64,000 bases of DNA from an uncultured Alphaproteobacteria bacterium (GTDB taxonomy: Bacteria; Pseudomonadota; Alphaproteobacteria; RF32; CAG-239), in the NCBI GenBank assembly GCA_910584385.1, contig CAJUAK010000005.1, positions 62,001-126,000 on the forward strand. The letters are read 5' to 3'. Position numbers and translations under genes: made by a program. The notes under the pieces are model-generated. The model did no database searches, had not been told where the DNA came from, and saw only the letters and a program-made list of their open reading frames with translations. Positions 1-9,469 of the stretch are shown here, piece after piece (position 1 is the stretch's first letter; the number at the start of each line of letters is the position of its first letter).

Positions 1-1
1 C

Positions 2-1138
2 TCAAAGCTTAAAGAAGCCGGAGCGGTTTTCTTGGGCAAGCTGAACCTGGATGAATTTGCCATGGGCGGCAGCAATGAAACTTCTGCTTTCGGCCCGGTG
101 GTTAATCCGTGGAAAAAAGAACGCAGATTGGTTGCCGGCGGTTCTTCCGGCGGTTCTGCGGCGGCTGTTGCGGCGGATATGTGCGCGGCAGCAACCGGAA
201 CAGATACCGGAGGGTCAATCCGCCAGCCGGCTGCATTTTGCGGCGTTACCGGCATTAAGCCGACTTATGGGCGTTGCTCCCGCTATGGCATTATTGCCTT
301 TGCTTCTTCCCTTGACCAGGCAGGGCCGATTGCCAAAGATGTGCGCGACTGTGCGATTATGCTTAAAACAATGTCAGGGTATGATGCCAAAGATTCAACT
401 TCTGCGAATTGCCCTGTTCCGGATTTTGAAAAATTTCTTCATCAGGATATCCGCGGGTTAAAAATCGGTATCCCGGCAGAATACCGTCCGGAAGGGTTAA
501 ACAGTGAAATTGCCGCCCTTTGGGATAAAGGTATTGATATGCTCAAAGCCAGAGGTGCGGAAATTGTTTCCATTTCTCTGCCGCATACCAAATATGCCCT
601 GGCAACTTATTATATTATTGCGCCGGCGGAGGCTTCCTCAAACCTTGCGCGTTATGATGGTCTGCGTTACGGCAACAGGATAAACGGAACGCATTTGGAC
701 GATATGTATATTAATTCCCGTACGGCAGGTTTTGGCAAAGAGGTCAAACGTCGGATTATGATTGGCACTTATGTGCTTTCCGCTGGGTACTATGACGCTT
801 ATTATCTGAAAGCGCAGAAAGTCCGCCGCCTGATAAGGGAAGATTTCTTGAAGGCCTTTGAAAAATGCGATGTGATTTTGACGCCGACGGCGCCGACAGC
901 CGCTTTTCCGATTGGCGACAAGTCAATGCAGGAAAACCCGATAACGATGTGGCTGAACGATATTTTCACCGTGTCTGTCAATTTGGCGGGGCTGCCGGCA
1001 ATGAGCCTTCCTGCGGGGTTGAATAAGGACGGCCTGCCTTTAGGGCTGCAGCTTATCGGCCGGTCTTTTGATGAGGAGACATTGTTTAAGGCGGCATCAG
1101 CTTTGGAAGAAGATATTAATTTTAAGGGGATGAAGTAA
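2..1138 (+). CDS. gatA: Aspartyl/glutamyl-tRNA amidotransferase subunit A, 5'-truncated
   Basis: GatA is the amidase of the GatCAB complex, which converts Glu-tRNA(Gln) and Asp-tRNA(Asn) to the amidated forms in the cytoplasm. The reading frame is open from base 2, so the gene begins upstream of the window and the N-terminal Lys of the catalytic triad is not visible. The amidase signature is present: [13 protein letters not shown] carries the cis-Ser and [11 protein letters not shown] carries the nucleophile Ser. The C-terminus is normal ([11 protein letters not shown], then [13 protein letters not shown]). The stop at 1136-1138 is one base from the gatB start, so the two genes are an operon. 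Its presence implies that the organism lacks, or does not rely on, GlnRS and/or AsnRS (inference). Confidence 0.97.
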   Translation, partial: SKLKEAGAVFLGKLNLDEFAMGGSNETSAFGPVVNPWKKERRLVAGGSSGGSAAAVAADMCAAATGTDTGGSIRQPAAFCGVTGIKPTYGRCSRYGIIAFASSLDQAGPIAKDVRDCAIMLKTMSGYDAKDSTSANCPVPDFEKFLHQDIRGLKIGIPAEYRPEGLNSEIAALWDKGIDMLKARGAEIVSISLPHTKYALATYYIIAPAEASSNLARYDGLRYGNRINGTHLDDMYINSRTAGFGKEVKRRIMIGTYVLSAGYYDAYYLKAQKVRRLIREDFLKAFEKCDVILTPTAPTAAFPIGDKSMQENPITMWLNDIFTVSVNLAGLPAMSLPAGLNKDGLPLGLQLIGRSFDEETLFKAASALEEDINFKGMK

Positions 1139-1139
1139 G

Positions 1140-2597
1140 ATGAGCGGCTTGATATTAGAAGGAAAAACCGGAAAGTGGGAAGTTATCTGCGGCGTGGAAA
1201 TCCATTGCCAGATTATCTCGAAATCTAAGATATTTTCAGGCGCTTCTACGCATTATGGCTCTGATCCCAATCAGAATGTGGCGTTTATTGATGCCGGCAT
1301 GCCGGGAATGTTGCCGAGCCTGAATGAAGAATGTGTCCATCAGGCGGTTAAGACCGGTTTGGGATTAAACGCGAAAATTAATAAATATTCCGAATTTTCA
1401 AGAAAAAATTATTTTTATGCCGATTTGCCGCAAGGGTATCAGATTACCCAATTCAGATATCCGATTGTCGGCGAGGGGACGGTTACGATTTCTTTGCCGG
1501 ACGGCAGCACGAAAGATATCGGCATTGAGCGTATGCACATTGAGCAGGATGCCGGAAAATCCATTCATGATATGGCGCCGGACAAGAGCTTTATTGATTT
1601 GAACCGTGCCGGCGTGGGCTTAATGGAAATTGTAACCAAGCCTGATTTTCGCGCGCCGGAAGAAGTTGGCGCTTTCTTGCGCAAGCTGCGTTCTATTTTG
1701 CGTTATCTGGAAACCTGCGACGGCAATATGGACGAAGGCTCTATGCGCTGCGACGTGAATGTTTCTGTCCGCAAATTGGGAGAAGAAGGCTTTCGTACCC
1801 GTTGCGAGATGAAAAACGTGAACTCTGTCAAATTTGTAATGCAGGCGATTGAAAATGAAGCCCGCCGCCATGTGGAAGTTTATGAAAGCGGTGGCGAAAT
1901 TGTTCAGGAAACACGGAAATTTGATGCTTTGAGCGGGCAAACCAAGCCCATGCGCAAGAAAGAATTTGCCCATGATTACCGTTATTTTCCGGAACCGGAC
2001 CTTTTGCCTTTGGTTTTGGATGATGAGTATATCAACAGAATCAAGTCTGAAATGGTTGAGCTTCCCGATGCGAAAATGGCGCGTTATGTCAAAGATTTAG
2101 GCTTAACGCCTTATGATGCTTCTGTTATTTGCGAAAATAAGGAAGTGGCTGCATTTTATGAAAAAGCGGCCAAAGGGCATGATGCGAAAAAAGTGGCAAA
2201 CTGGCTGATGGGCGATTTCTTTGCAATGCTTAACGAGAAAAAGCTAGAGCTTAAAGATTCTCCGATTTCTGCCGAAAACCTGGGGCGTTTGGTTGAACTG
2301 GTAACAACCAATGTTATCAACGGCAAAACCGCCAAGGATGTTTTTGCCCTGATGGCGGAGACAGGGGATAATCCTGAGAAAATCGTTGAGGAAAAAGGCT
2401 TGAAGCAGGTTACGGATACAGGGGCGATTGAAGCGGTTATTGATGAAGTAATTGCCGCGAACCCGGATAATGTGGCCGCTTATCGTGCCGGCAAGACAGC
2501 CCTCATGGGTTGGTTTGTGGGGCAGGTGATGAAGGCCTCCAAAGGAAAAGCCAATCCGGGGATGGTTAACCAGTTGTTGTCTAAAAAACTCGTTTAG
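1140..2597 (+). CDS. gatB: Aspartyl/glutamyl-tRNA amidotransferase subunit B
   Basis: GatB binds the misacylated tRNA and phosphorylates the side-chain carboxylate before GatA-derived ammonia attacks it. The 485-residue length is normal. The start of the GatB cradle domain is clear ([13 protein letters not shown]), followed by [14 protein letters not shown], the [12 protein letters not shown] segment, and [13 protein letters not shown]. The C-terminal YqeY-like tail ends [13 protein letters not shown], as in the family. The ATG lies one base after the gatA stop. No gatC is visible here. A hairpin that could end the operon lies about 25 bases downstream. Confidence 0.98.
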   Translation: MSGLILEGKTGKWEVICGVEIHCQIISKSKIFSGASTHYGSDPNQNVAFIDAGMPGMLPSLNEECVHQAVKTGLGLNAKINKYSEFSRKNYFYADLPQGYQITQFRYPIVGEGTVTISLPDGSTKDIGIERMHIEQDAGKSIHDMAPDKSFIDLNRAGVGLMEIVTKPDFRAPEEVGAFLRKLRSILRYLETCDGNMDEGSMRCDVNVSVRKLGEEGFRTRCEMKNVNSVKFVMQAIENEARRHVEVYESGGEIVQETRKFDALSGQTKPMRKKEFAHDYRYFPEPDLLPLVLDDEYINRIKSEMVELPDAKMARYVKDLGLTPYDASVICENKEVAAFYEKAAKGHDAKKVANWLMGDFFAMLNEKKLELKDSPISAENLGRLVELVTTNVINGKTAKDVFALMAETGDNPEKIVEEKGLKQVTDTGAIEAVIDEVIAANPDNVAAYRAGKTALMGWFVGQVMKASKGKANPGMVNQLLSKKLV

Positions 2598-2623
2598 CGC
2601 TCCATTCAGGGCAATTTAATACG

Positions 2624-2663
2624 GGCGAAGAAAGCTTATATATAAAAGTTTTCTCCGCCTTTA
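2624..2663 (+). terminator. Probable gatAB terminator
   Basis: The arms GGCGAAGAAA (2624-2633) and TTTTCTCCGCC (2649-2659) pair with one A-C mismatch and are followed by TTTAAATT. The T-run is weak, so intrinsic termination is only probable. The rest of 2660-2827 shows no gene or clear site. Confidence 0.45.
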
Positions 2664-2827
2664 AATTAGTAAGATTAAACAAATTTTTTATTGGTGTATG
2701 TGTTTTTGAATTCCCTTTTGTAAATTCCATTTTGGGGGTGGGGAGTTATTTAGAAGGGACAGCGTAAAATATCCGGGCTTGATGCGCGGAGTTAAGCTGA
2801 TTTAAAAAGGTATTAAAAAACGCCCGG

Positions 2828-3277
2828 CTATTGTATGTTATCCAGAATCTGATGTCTGACGATGTCGCCGACATGGATGTTATGTTTGTCGGCTTGTCCG
2901 GCGTTTAATTCTATTACGGCGCGGCTTTTAACATCTTCTCCCAGAATCTGTTCTGATTCCGGCGTGGTGTTTTTGATTACCTGATTGATCGTGCCGTCTG
3001 TGCCCACAAAAATCATATCCAGGGAAATGTATGTGTTTTTCATCCACATCACGATGGGGCGGGGCGGATTGACATTAAAAATCATCCCGTGGTTTTCAGG
3101 CATGGATTTGCGGTACATCAGCCCTTTTTGCAGCTCTTCGGGCGTGGTTGCCGTTTCGACCTTGTAAGTAACCGAGCCGCTGTGCGTTTCTATAATCAAA
3201 TCGCTGTATTTGGCATCGTTTTCGGATGAGCAGCCAAAAGCGAATAAAATAAAGGCAAAAGAAATAAGTTTTTTCAT
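2828..3277 (-). CDS. DUF192 family lipoprotein
   Basis: This 149-residue protein belongs to the DUF192 family of small secreted proteins of unknown role. After the signal peptide come the family segments: EELQKGLMYRKSMPENHGMI, a conserved WMKNTYISLDMIFVG strand and SRAVIELNAGQADKHNI near the end. The start was placed at the ATG giving MKKLISFAFILFAFGC, because a good AAGGAG lies just upstream. The longer frame to 3316 would add 13 residues that hide the signal peptide. The Cys after FAFG is a plausible, slightly atypical lipobox. It follows the Panacea-like gene by 17 bases on the same strand, so the two are probably co-transcribed. Confidence 0.85.
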   Translation of the reverse strand: MKKLISFAFILFAFGCSSENDAKYSDLIIETHSGSVTYKVETATTPEELQKGLMYRKSMPENHGMIFNVNPPRPIVMWMKNTYISLDMIFVGTDGTINQVIKNTTPESEQILGEDVKSRAVIELNAGQADKHNIHVGDIVRHQILDNIQ

Positions 3278-3294
3278 TATTGTTTTCTCCTTGC

Positions 3295-3828
3295 TTATAA
3301 TTTTCTGGGGGTCCATTTGGAAACAATGACCGGGCCGTTTTGCGAGATGAGGATTTTTTTGCCTTCTTTTGCCATAACCGGACGGTCTTCGCTTACATGT
3401 TTGGCAACCCTGAACCCTTTGGTCATTTGTTGAAGCGTAACGGCATTCTTTTTGCCGCTGACATAATATTCTTCATGGGAGGTTTTTGTTTTAACAAGGT
3501 CTCCCAGGTCGCGAAGGCTCAAAGATGCGTATTTTTTCCAAATGGCTTCAAGAAATAAATTTATTTTTTTTTCAAATCTGGGTTCGGGGAAGTCCGGGCA
3601 GCCCATTGTTGCCATCTTGGCAATTGCCGGTTCAAAAAAGCCGTCCCTGCCGCAAATGAAAATGCTCGGCATCAGCATTGCTTCGCTGTTGCTGATTGCG
3701 TAATGGACCTGGGAGAGGAACAATAAGTGCTGCAGCCGTTCGTGTTCCAGATACAGGCCTTGCGATTTTGCCTTTTGGCAAAACCAGCCGGCCACATCAA
3801 GGGCGGAATCTGTTTGAGGCGTGTTCAT
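3295..3828 (-). CDS. Panacea/SocA-like protein
   Basis: This 177-residue protein has no signal peptide. Residues 9-60 fit the Panacea (DUF4065, SocA/GepA) pattern: an ALDVAGWFCQKA helix, then LEHERLQHLLFLSQVHYAI corresponding to the usual LqKLlYfaq helix. The FEPAIA segment takes the place of the GPV-type motif. Panacea proteins act as antitoxins or protease adaptors in several toxin-antitoxin pairs, but here the partner is a DUF192 lipoprotein rather than a recognisable toxin. The match is divergent and is judged by eye. It is most likely a housekeeping relative, not an active antitoxin. Confidence 0.6.
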   Translation of the reverse strand: MNTPQTDSALDVAGWFCQKAKSQGLYLEHERLQHLLFLSQVHYAISNSEAMLMPSIFICGRDGFFEPAIAKMATMGCPDFPEPRFEKKINLFLEAIWKKYASLSLRDLGDLVKTKTSHEEYYVSGKKNAVTLQQMTKGFRVAKHVSEDRPVMAKEGKKILISQNGPVIVSKWTPRKL

Positions 3829-3987
3829 CCTGTTTCTCCAGAATATTGTTTTGATTTATTATAATTTAATTATTTATAAAAACAAACACAAAATTATTTA
3901 TGCAGATTTTATTTTTTGTCTTGTGTTATGAGTTTTATTATTATATCAATATAACAAATTGTATTGTTATTTTTTAGGGTTTTGATT

Positions 3988-4749
3988 ATGTCTTTGCTTA
4001 AAAATGTTTGTGTCCCGGTTTTGTTTTCAGCAGCTCTGAGCGCTTGTACATCTGCGGTTTTTCCTGACGTTATCGAGGATGAGCAGGCCAGTGTCAGCGG
4101 CAGGATAACCGCGGAAGATTCACAGGCGGCTGCCGGAAAATCAAAAATTGTCCACCAGATGCCGAAGGAAGGCTCTGTTTTAACGGGCGATAAGCAAAAT
4201 GTGTCTTATGAAGACGACGAAGAAGTAAAGCCGCTTGCAAACAAAACAGAAGAAGTTTTGGAAGACAAGCCCGTTGCCGCCAAAACTGTTCCTGTCGTTA
4301 AAGAAGAGGCGCCTAAAAAGGCTGAAGCCGAAAAGGTTGAGGAAAGGGCGCCGTCAATGGACGTTTTGAACGAAGATGAGGTTCAGCCCAGCATTAGCTA
4401 CCGTGCCGAAACGATTTATTTTGAAAACGGCAGCGCTGTTGTCGATGCTTCATATAACGCTTCGCTGCGCCGCATTGTAAAAGAAGCTAAAGCCAATAAC
4501 GCAAAGGTAAGAGTTTTGGGCTATGCTTCCAGCCGGACACGCAATACGGATGCCGTTACCCATAAACTGGCTAATTTCAAAATTTCGTCCGAACGTGCCC
4601 AGAATGTTGCAAATGCATTGCGCAGAGCCGGATTAAAGGCGGATATGATTGAAGTGGAAGCCCTTTCCGATTCCGCTCCGGTCTATCAGGAAGTTATGCC
4701 TGAAGGGGAGAGGCTGAACCGCAGGGCGGAAATTTATATCGCTTATTAA
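3988..4749 (+). CDS. OmpA-family lipoprotein
   Basis: A 253-residue envelope protein. The ATG at 3988 gives a lipoprotein signal with lipobox LSAC. Residues from about 45 to 140 form an acidic, Lys/Glu/Val-rich low-complexity linker. The C-terminal 110 residues form an OmpA-like peptidoglycan-binding domain: YFENGSAVVDASYNASLRRI, VRVLGYASSRT, and the closing NRRAEIYIAY. It probably tethers the outer membrane to the cell wall. The frame could begin at a TTG at 3964, but that adds residues in front of the signal peptide. A strong hairpin follows the stop. Confidence 0.85.
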   Translation: MSLLKNVCVPVLFSAALSACTSAVFPDVIEDEQASVSGRITAEDSQAAAGKSKIVHQMPKEGSVLTGDKQNVSYEDDEEVKPLANKTEEVLEDKPVAAKTVPVVKEEAPKKAEAEKVEERAPSMDVLNEDEVQPSISYRAETIYFENGSAVVDASYNASLRRIVKEAKANNAKVRVLGYASSRTRNTDAVTHKLANFKISSERAQNVANALRRAGLKADMIEVEALSDSAPVYQEVMPEGERLNRRAEIYIAY

Positions 4750-4767
4750 TGCAGCTTGGTTTAGTTG

Positions 4768-4813
4768 AGGATTCCGCTCTGCTGCAAAATGCTTAAAGCG
4801 GAATCCTTTTTTA
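4768..4813 (+). terminator. Intrinsic terminator after the OmpA lipoprotein gene
   Basis: Perfect 11-bp arms AGGATTCCGCT (4768-4778) and AGCGGAATCCT (4797-4807) are followed by TTTTTTAT. It sits 16 bases before the recJ ATG, which separates the two transcripts. Confidence 0.85.
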
Positions 4814-4829
4814 TTATGACGGATTTAAT

Positions 4830-6587
4830 ATGGAAGAAGTAAAGTCTATCGGCGGAAATGTCTGGAAATTTACCTGTTCAAATGAACGGAATGTCGAGCA
4901 TATTGCCCAAAAGTTCGGAATTCCGTATCTTCTGGCGGCGATATTGAATAACCGCGGGCAAACGCCGGAAACAACAGAAGACTTTATTCATCCGAAGCTG
5001 AACAGGCTGCTTCCCGACCCGTTGGTCCTTAAGGATATGGACAAGGCTTCAGAAGCTATCGCCAATGCGGTTATGCAAAATAAGAAAATTGCGATTATCG
5101 GCGATTATGACGTGGACGGGGCAACATCTTCCTCTGTGATGCGCCTGTTTTTGGAATATTGCGGCGCGGCGCCGATGGTACATATTCCTGAACGGGATGA
5201 GGGCTACGGGCCGAGTATTCCCGCCGTGGATGAATTTTTGGCGGCAGGATGTGAAGTGTTGATTACGACCGATTGCGGCACAACGGCTTTTGATGTTTTG
5301 GAATATGCGGCGGATAAGGGGTTGCAGGTGATTGTTATTGACCATCATGAAGCGGAAATCCGCCTGCCGAAAGTTTATGCCGTGGTGAACCCTAAAAGGC
5401 TGGACGATGACAGCGGGGTGCCTTATTTGAAATATATGGCGGCGGTTGGCGTGGTTTTTATTACGGTTGTGGCTGTTAACCGGGTTTTGCGCGAGAAGGG
5501 TTTTTATAAGAATCTGGCAGAGCCTAATTTGCTCCAATGGCTGGATTTGGTTGCTTTGGGGACAGTCTGTGATGTGGTGCCCCTGCTTGGCGTTAACCGT
5601 GCTTTTGTGCGCCAGGGTTTGAAGATTATGGCGGCGCGGCAAAATAACGGCTTGAAGACGCTGATTGATAAATCCGGCGTCAGCGAAACGCCGGGCGCTT
5701 TTCATCTGGGTTTTGTCCTGGGGCCGCGGATTAACGCTTGCGGAAGGGTAGGAGATTCTTCGCTCGGGCATAAGCTGCTTTGCTGTAAGGATGATTTTCA
5801 GGCATCCTTGCTGGCCGATAAACTTAATGAATTTAACGCTCAGCGTAAAGATATCGAATCTTATGTGCTTTTGCAGGCTATTGAAATTTTGGAGGGGACG
5901 CCTCAGGCCTATCCGATTGCTTTTGCCGCCGGCAAAGACTGGCATCAGGGCGTGGTCGGGATTGTTGCCGGAAAATTAAAGGAACGCTATAACCTGCCGG
6001 CTTTTGTCATGTCTATTGAAGCTGACGAGGTTAAAGGTTCGGCACGTTCTATTCCCGGAGTTGACTTGGGCGCGCTGATTATTGCCGCAAAGGAAAAAGG
6101 CCTGCTGACAAAAGGCGGCGGGCACACGATGGCCGCGGGGTTTTCTTTGGAAGAAAGCAAACTTGAGGAATTTAAAGCCTTTGCAGGGCAGTATGTGGCT
6201 GATAAAATCGGCGATGAAGCGATTACGCCCGTGATTGAACTCGATGGTGCGCTGGATGCTGCCGGTGCAACATGGAATTTGGCGGAAAGCCTGGAACTGT
6301 TGGAGCCTTTTGGCGCCGGGAACGCGGAACCAAAGCTGATGCTTTCCCGCGTGAGAATCAGCCGTCCCGGCCTGATTGGAAGCGGGCATGTCCGCTGCGT
6401 GCTGGTTTCTTCCGGCGGAGAATCTGTGAAAGCGGTTGCTTTCCGTTGCGCAGATAATGATGTCGGGAAAGCCTTGTTATGTGCCAAAGGCGAATTATAT
6501 GACGTGGCAGGCGTCTTGCGCAAAGACACTTGGCAGGGACGCTGCAATGTGCAATTTTTGATAGATGATATCAGAAAAGCGGAGTAG
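4830..6587 (+). CDS. recJ: Single-stranded-DNA 5'-3' exonuclease RecJ
   Basis: RecJ degrades single-stranded DNA 5' to 3' in recombination and mismatch repair. The 585-residue length is typical. The DHH phosphoesterase motifs are intact: GDYDVDGATSSS (about 91-102), TTDCGTT (147-153) and IDHHEAE (170-176). The DHHA1 part carries GPRINACGRVGD and KGGGHTMAAGFS, and the C-terminal OB-like domain begins near LEPFGAGNAEP. MutL is also encoded in this window. The stop is two bases before the GTG and 11 bases before the ATG of the DUF502 gene, so the two probably share a transcript. Confidence 0.97.
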   Translation: MEEVKSIGGNVWKFTCSNERNVEHIAQKFGIPYLLAAILNNRGQTPETTEDFIHPKLNRLLPDPLVLKDMDKASEAIANAVMQNKKIAIIGDYDVDGATSSSVMRLFLEYCGAAPMVHIPERDEGYGPSIPAVDEFLAAGCEVLITTDCGTTAFDVLEYAADKGLQVIVIDHHEAEIRLPKVYAVVNPKRLDDDSGVPYLKYMAAVGVVFITVVAVNRVLREKGFYKNLAEPNLLQWLDLVALGTVCDVVPLLGVNRAFVRQGLKIMAARQNNGLKTLIDKSGVSETPGAFHLGFVLGPRINACGRVGDSSLGHKLLCCKDDFQASLLADKLNEFNAQRKDIESYVLLQAIEILEGTPQAYPIAFAAGKDWHQGVVGIVAGKLKERYNLPAFVMSIEADEVKGSARSIPGVDLGALIIAAKEKGLLTKGGGHTMAAGFSLEESKLEEFKAFAGQYVADKIGDEAITPVIELDGALDAAGATWNLAESLELLEPFGAGNAEPKLMLSRVRISRPGLIGSGHVRCVLVSSGGESVKAVAFRCADNDVGKALLCAKGELYDVAGVLRKDTWQGRCNVQFLIDDIRKAE

Positions 6588-6598
6588 AGGTGAGGATT

Positions 6599-7300
6599 AT
6601 GGCAAAAAGCAAAGTCAAAAAAAGGGCAAAAAATATTAAGAAAATCAGGTTGGAAAAAGAAAAGGCCGTGTTTATGAAGCTGGGTTCCAAACTGCGGGCT
6701 TATTTGTTTACGGGCATATTGGTAACCGCTCCTGTGGCGATAACCTTTTATATGGCCTATAAGTTTATTTTCTGGGTTGACCGTTTTGTAAATAAAATGC
6801 TGCCGCCGTCTTTGCAGCTGGATGAGTTTTTGCCGATTACCATTCCGGGGTTGGGATTGATTATTCTTGTCATCGCGCTGATGCTGGTCGGCATGTTTGC
6901 CGCCGGGTTTATGGGCAAGTTCTTTTTGAGCCTTGGCGAGTGGATTGTTTATAAGATGCCCTTTGTTTCAAGTGTTTATTCTGTTCTAAAACAAATATTT
7001 GAGACATTTCTTTCAAGTAAAGCTCAAGCTTTTAACAAGGTGGTTATGTTGGAATATCCGCGCAAGGGAATCTGGATTTTGGGATTTGTCAGTTCGGAAA
7101 CCAAAGGCGAACCGCACCAGTATTTGGGCGGGGAAATGCTGAATGTGTTTATTCCGACAACGCCGAACCCGACATCCGGCTTTTTGATTTTTGTGCCGAA
7201 AGAAGATACAATCGAATTAAAAATGAGCGTTGAGGAAGGCATTAAGTTTGTTATTTCAGGAGGTTTGGTCGAGCCTGATATGAATAAAAAGAAAAAATAA
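6599..7300 (+). CDS. DUF502 family membrane protein
   Basis: A 233-residue inner-membrane protein of the DUF502 family. A very basic N-terminus is followed by two hydrophobic helices (about 35-60 and 75-105). The conserved soluble part then shows PFVSSVYSVLKQIFETF, LEYPRKGIWILGFV and FIPTTPNPTSGFLIFVPKE, which are diagnostic. The function of the family is not established. The ATG at 6599 is preferred over the GTG at 6590 because the GAGGTGAGG stretch then serves as ribosome binding site. No terminator is visible before tRNA-Leu. Confidence 0.88.
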   Translation: MAKSKVKKRAKNIKKIRLEKEKAVFMKLGSKLRAYLFTGILVTAPVAITFYMAYKFIFWVDRFVNKMLPPSLQLDEFLPITIPGLGLIILVIALMLVGMFAAGFMGKFFLSLGEWIVYKMPFVSSVYSVLKQIFETFLSSKAQAFNKVVMLEYPRKGIWILGFVSSETKGEPHQYLGGEMLNVFIPTTPNPTSGFLIFVPKEDTIELKMSVEEGIKFVISGGLVEPDMNKKKK

Positions 7301-7329
7301 TTTTTTTCACAGGCAGACTAAAAAAAGAC

Positions 7330-7357
7330 TTGATTAATTTATTAAAGTAGATTAAAT
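7330..7357 (+). promoter_or_regulatory. Likely promoter of tRNA-Leu
   Basis: TTGATT (7330-7335), a 16-base spacer and TTAAAT (7352-7357) match the sigma-70 pattern, placed about 20 bases before the tRNA. A perfect 8-bp palindrome (CATCAGTT-A-AACTGATG, 7363-7379) lies between the promoter and the tRNA. Confidence 0.55.
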
Positions 7358-7378
7358 CTAGCCATCAGTTAAACTGAT

Positions 7379-7465
7379 GCGGCCATGGCGGAATTGGTAG
7401 ACGCGCAACCTTGAGGTGGTTGTGGGAGGTTTCCCGTGAAGGTTCAAGTCCTTTTGGCCGCACCA
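7379..7465 (+). tRNA. tRNA-Leu (anticodon GAG)
   Basis: The acceptor arm GCGGCCA pairs with TGGCCGC before discriminator A and an encoded CCA. The anticodon arm is CAACC-TTGAGGT-GGTTG, giving GAG, which reads CUC/CUU leucine codons. A long variable arm follows, as expected for tRNA-Leu, and the T arm carries GGTTCAAGTCC. The molecule is 87 bases long. Confidence 0.96.
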
Positions 7466-7492
7466 CTCATTTATCAGAAAGCAGGAGGGGGC

Positions 7493-8908
7493 ATGAAGTT
7501 TAAGAGAAATAAGTTCACACCTGCTTCAAAATCCAAGAAAAGATCAAAGAAAAAAAATAAATATGTTTTAGGCCTCGGTCCTAAGATGGTTAATTCTATC
7601 AAGATTGCCCTTGATGAGAATGACAAAATCCATATCCGGAAAATTGCCGAGGGGCTGTCTGAATATGACCTTGCCAAATTGCTTGAGGTTTTGGACAGCG
7701 GGCGGCGCCGCAAGCTGGTTGAAATCTTGGGCGAACATATCAATCCGGAGGTCTTTCCCGAATTAAATGAGGTTGTTCAGGAACAAATCATCGATTCAAT
7801 GGATGATGCGCAGATTGCGCATATTGCCAATGAGCTGAATTCTGATGAAGTTGTTGAAATTCTGGAACATATGGACAGCGTGGAGCAAGAGAACATCCTG
7901 AACCAGCTGTCTCCGGATTTGAAATATAAGGTATCATCTTCGCTGTCTTACCCCGAAGATTCCGCCGGGCGTATTATGTCCCGCGACTTTGTGAGCATGC
8001 CCGACTGGTGGAGCGTGAAAGAGGCCAAGGAATATCTCTTAAAAGAAAAAGAACTGCCGGATGATTTTTATAATATCTTTTTGACAGATGAAAAATTTCA
8101 TCCTTCCGGGGAAATCGCCCTGGATAAGCTGCTGCGTGCAAAACCCGGGCAGAAATTATGCGAAATTATGGATTGCGAGGTTGTTCCTGTTGATGTTTAT
8201 ACGGACCAGGAAGAGGTTGCGCATATGTTTCGCGAATACGGCTGGCGTTCCGCGATGGTTGTCGATGCCAACAGCCGCCTTATCGGCGTGATTACGATTG
8301 ACGACGTGGTTGAAGTTATCCATGAAGAGGCCGGCGAGGATATTATGTTGCTTTCCGGTGCCGAAGAAGGCGATGTTTATAAATCGGTGTTTGCTATTTT
8401 TAAATCGCGCGCGGTTTGGCTGGTTACCAATTTGTTTGCAACATTATTGGCGACGTCTGTGGTAGACGGCTTTCAGGAAATTATTGCCCAGCTTTCGGTT
8501 TTGGCTGTTTTGATGCCGATTGTGGCGTCTATGGGCGGCACAACGGGAAACCAGACACTGGCGGTTGTTGTCAGGGCTTTGGCGACGAAGGAACTAACCT
8601 CCCGCAACACGCTTGGCATGATTGGCAAGGAATTTTTGGTCGGCTTGTGCAACGGGCTTTTATTTGCCGCGCTTATCGGGGTTATTGTTTATTTTTGGTT
8701 TCCGCAGCAGATGATGATGAGCGTCATTATCGCGGTTGCCATGCTCTGTACGCTGACTATCGCAAGCCTTGCCGGAATCTTAATTCCCCTGACCTTGACG
8801 AAGTTTAAGGTTGACCCTGCGATTTCTTCCGGCGTTTTCCTTATTGCAATTACCGATTCCGGGGGCTTTTTCATCTTTTTGGGATTGGCGAGCCTTTTAT
8901 TGATTTGA
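7493..8908 (+). CDS. mgtE: Magnesium transporter MgtE
   Basis: MgtE is a dimeric Mg2+ channel of the inner membrane gated by its cytosolic domains. The 471-residue protein has a basic N-terminus, the MgtE N domain of helical repeats (about 40-150), two CBS domains (EDSAGRIMSRDFVSMP onward to LIGVITIDDVVEVIHEEAGED) and a C-terminal membrane domain of five helices. The pore signature MPIVASMGGTTGNQTLAVVVRAL is present across about residues 342-365. The open frame runs back to 7436 inside tRNA-Leu. The ATG at 7493, behind an AGGAGGGG ribosome binding site, is clearly the real start. No Mg2+-sensing leader fits between the tRNA and this start. Confidence 0.96.
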   Translation: MKFKRNKFTPASKSKKRSKKKNKYVLGLGPKMVNSIKIALDENDKIHIRKIAEGLSEYDLAKLLEVLDSGRRRKLVEILGEHINPEVFPELNEVVQEQIIDSMDDAQIAHIANELNSDEVVEILEHMDSVEQENILNQLSPDLKYKVSSSLSYPEDSAGRIMSRDFVSMPDWWSVKEAKEYLLKEKELPDDFYNIFLTDEKFHPSGEIALDKLLRAKPGQKLCEIMDCEVVPVDVYTDQEEVAHMFREYGWRSAMVVDANSRLIGVITIDDVVEVIHEEAGEDIMLLSGAEEGDVYKSVFAIFKSRAVWLVTNLFATLLATSVVDGFQEIIAQLSVLAVLMPIVASMGGTTGNQTLAVVVRALATKELTSRNTLGMIGKEFLVGLCNGLLFAALIGVIVYFWFPQQMMMSVIIAVAMLCTLTIASLAGILIPLTLTKFKVDPAISSGVFLIAITDSGGFFIFLGLASLLLI

Positions 8909-8947
8909 ATTTTATATGGAATATCTTAAATTATTGCTTTCTATCTT

Positions 8948-8976
8948 TTGAAATAAGCTTATAATTGCTTTAAATT
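8948..8976 (+). promoter_or_regulatory. Possible promoter of lspA
   Basis: TTGAAA (8948-8953), a 17-base spacer and TAAATT (8971-8976), ending 15 bases before the lspA ATG at 8992. The AAGGAG of lspA lies inside the very short leader. Confidence 0.45.
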
Positions 8977-8991
8977 TATAAGGAGAAAAAA

Positions 8992-9459
8992 ATGTTGCCC
9001 GGTTTATTAACAGCCTTGTTGGTTTTTGCCGCTGACCAGCTTTCCAAGATTTACGTCATGGATTTGATGAAAGACGGCGCAATTATCGTTTTAACGCCTT
9101 TTTTCAGCATTATCCAGGCTTGGAATACAGGCATCAGCTTTTCAATGTTTAAGGATGGCGGAATGGCCGGCACGGCAATTTTGTCTTTAATTGCCCTTGG
9201 CGTGGTTATTTTTCTGCTGCGCTGGATGTATGTTGAAAAATGCAAAATGGTGCAAATATCATTGGGTATGATTATCGGCGGCGCTATTGGCAACCTTGCA
9301 GACAGAATCCGCTACGGCGCTGTTTATGATTTTTTGGATTTTCATATCGGAACGCACCACTGGCCGGCATTTAACATTGCTGACAGCTTTATTTGCATCG
9401 GCGCTTTTTTAATTATTGTTTATGGTTTGTTTGTTGCAAAAAACAAGGAAGAAAAATAA
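8992..9459 (+). CDS. lspA: Lipoprotein signal peptidase
   Basis: Signal peptidase II removes the signal peptide from lipid-modified prolipoproteins in the inner membrane. The 155-residue protein has four hydrophobic helices. The catalytic aspartates lie in the two conserved motifs GNLADRIRYGAVYDFLDF and FNIADSFICIGAF. The family N-terminal motif appears as ADQLSKIYVM. The ribosome binding site AAGGAG is seven bases before the ATG. It stands directly before a predicted lipoprotein gene, and the window encodes several further substrates (lipoboxes in the genes at 2828, 3988, 21227 and 34648). Confidence 0.96.
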   Translation: MLPGLLTALLVFAADQLSKIYVMDLMKDGAIIVLTPFFSIIQAWNTGISFSMFKDGGMAGTAILSLIALGVVIFLLRWMYVEKCKMVQISLGMIIGGAIGNLADRIRYGAVYDFLDFHIGTHHWPAFNIADSFICIGAFLIIVYGLFVAKNKEEK

Positions 9460-9469
9460 GGAGAATATT

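Noticed and set aside
5049..5945. A 298-codon open frame on the minus strand inside recJ
   Set aside because: It is antisense to conserved RecJ motifs, has no binding site or family pattern, and its Arg/His/Gln/Asn-rich composition is typical of a shadow frame.
7436..7492. Upstream start of mgtE
   Set aside because: It lies within the tRNA-Leu gene; the ATG at 7493 has an AGGAGGGG site.
7466..7492. Magnesium-sensing riboswitch for mgtE
   Set aside because: Only 27 bases separate the tRNA from the mgtE start, too few for an M-box.
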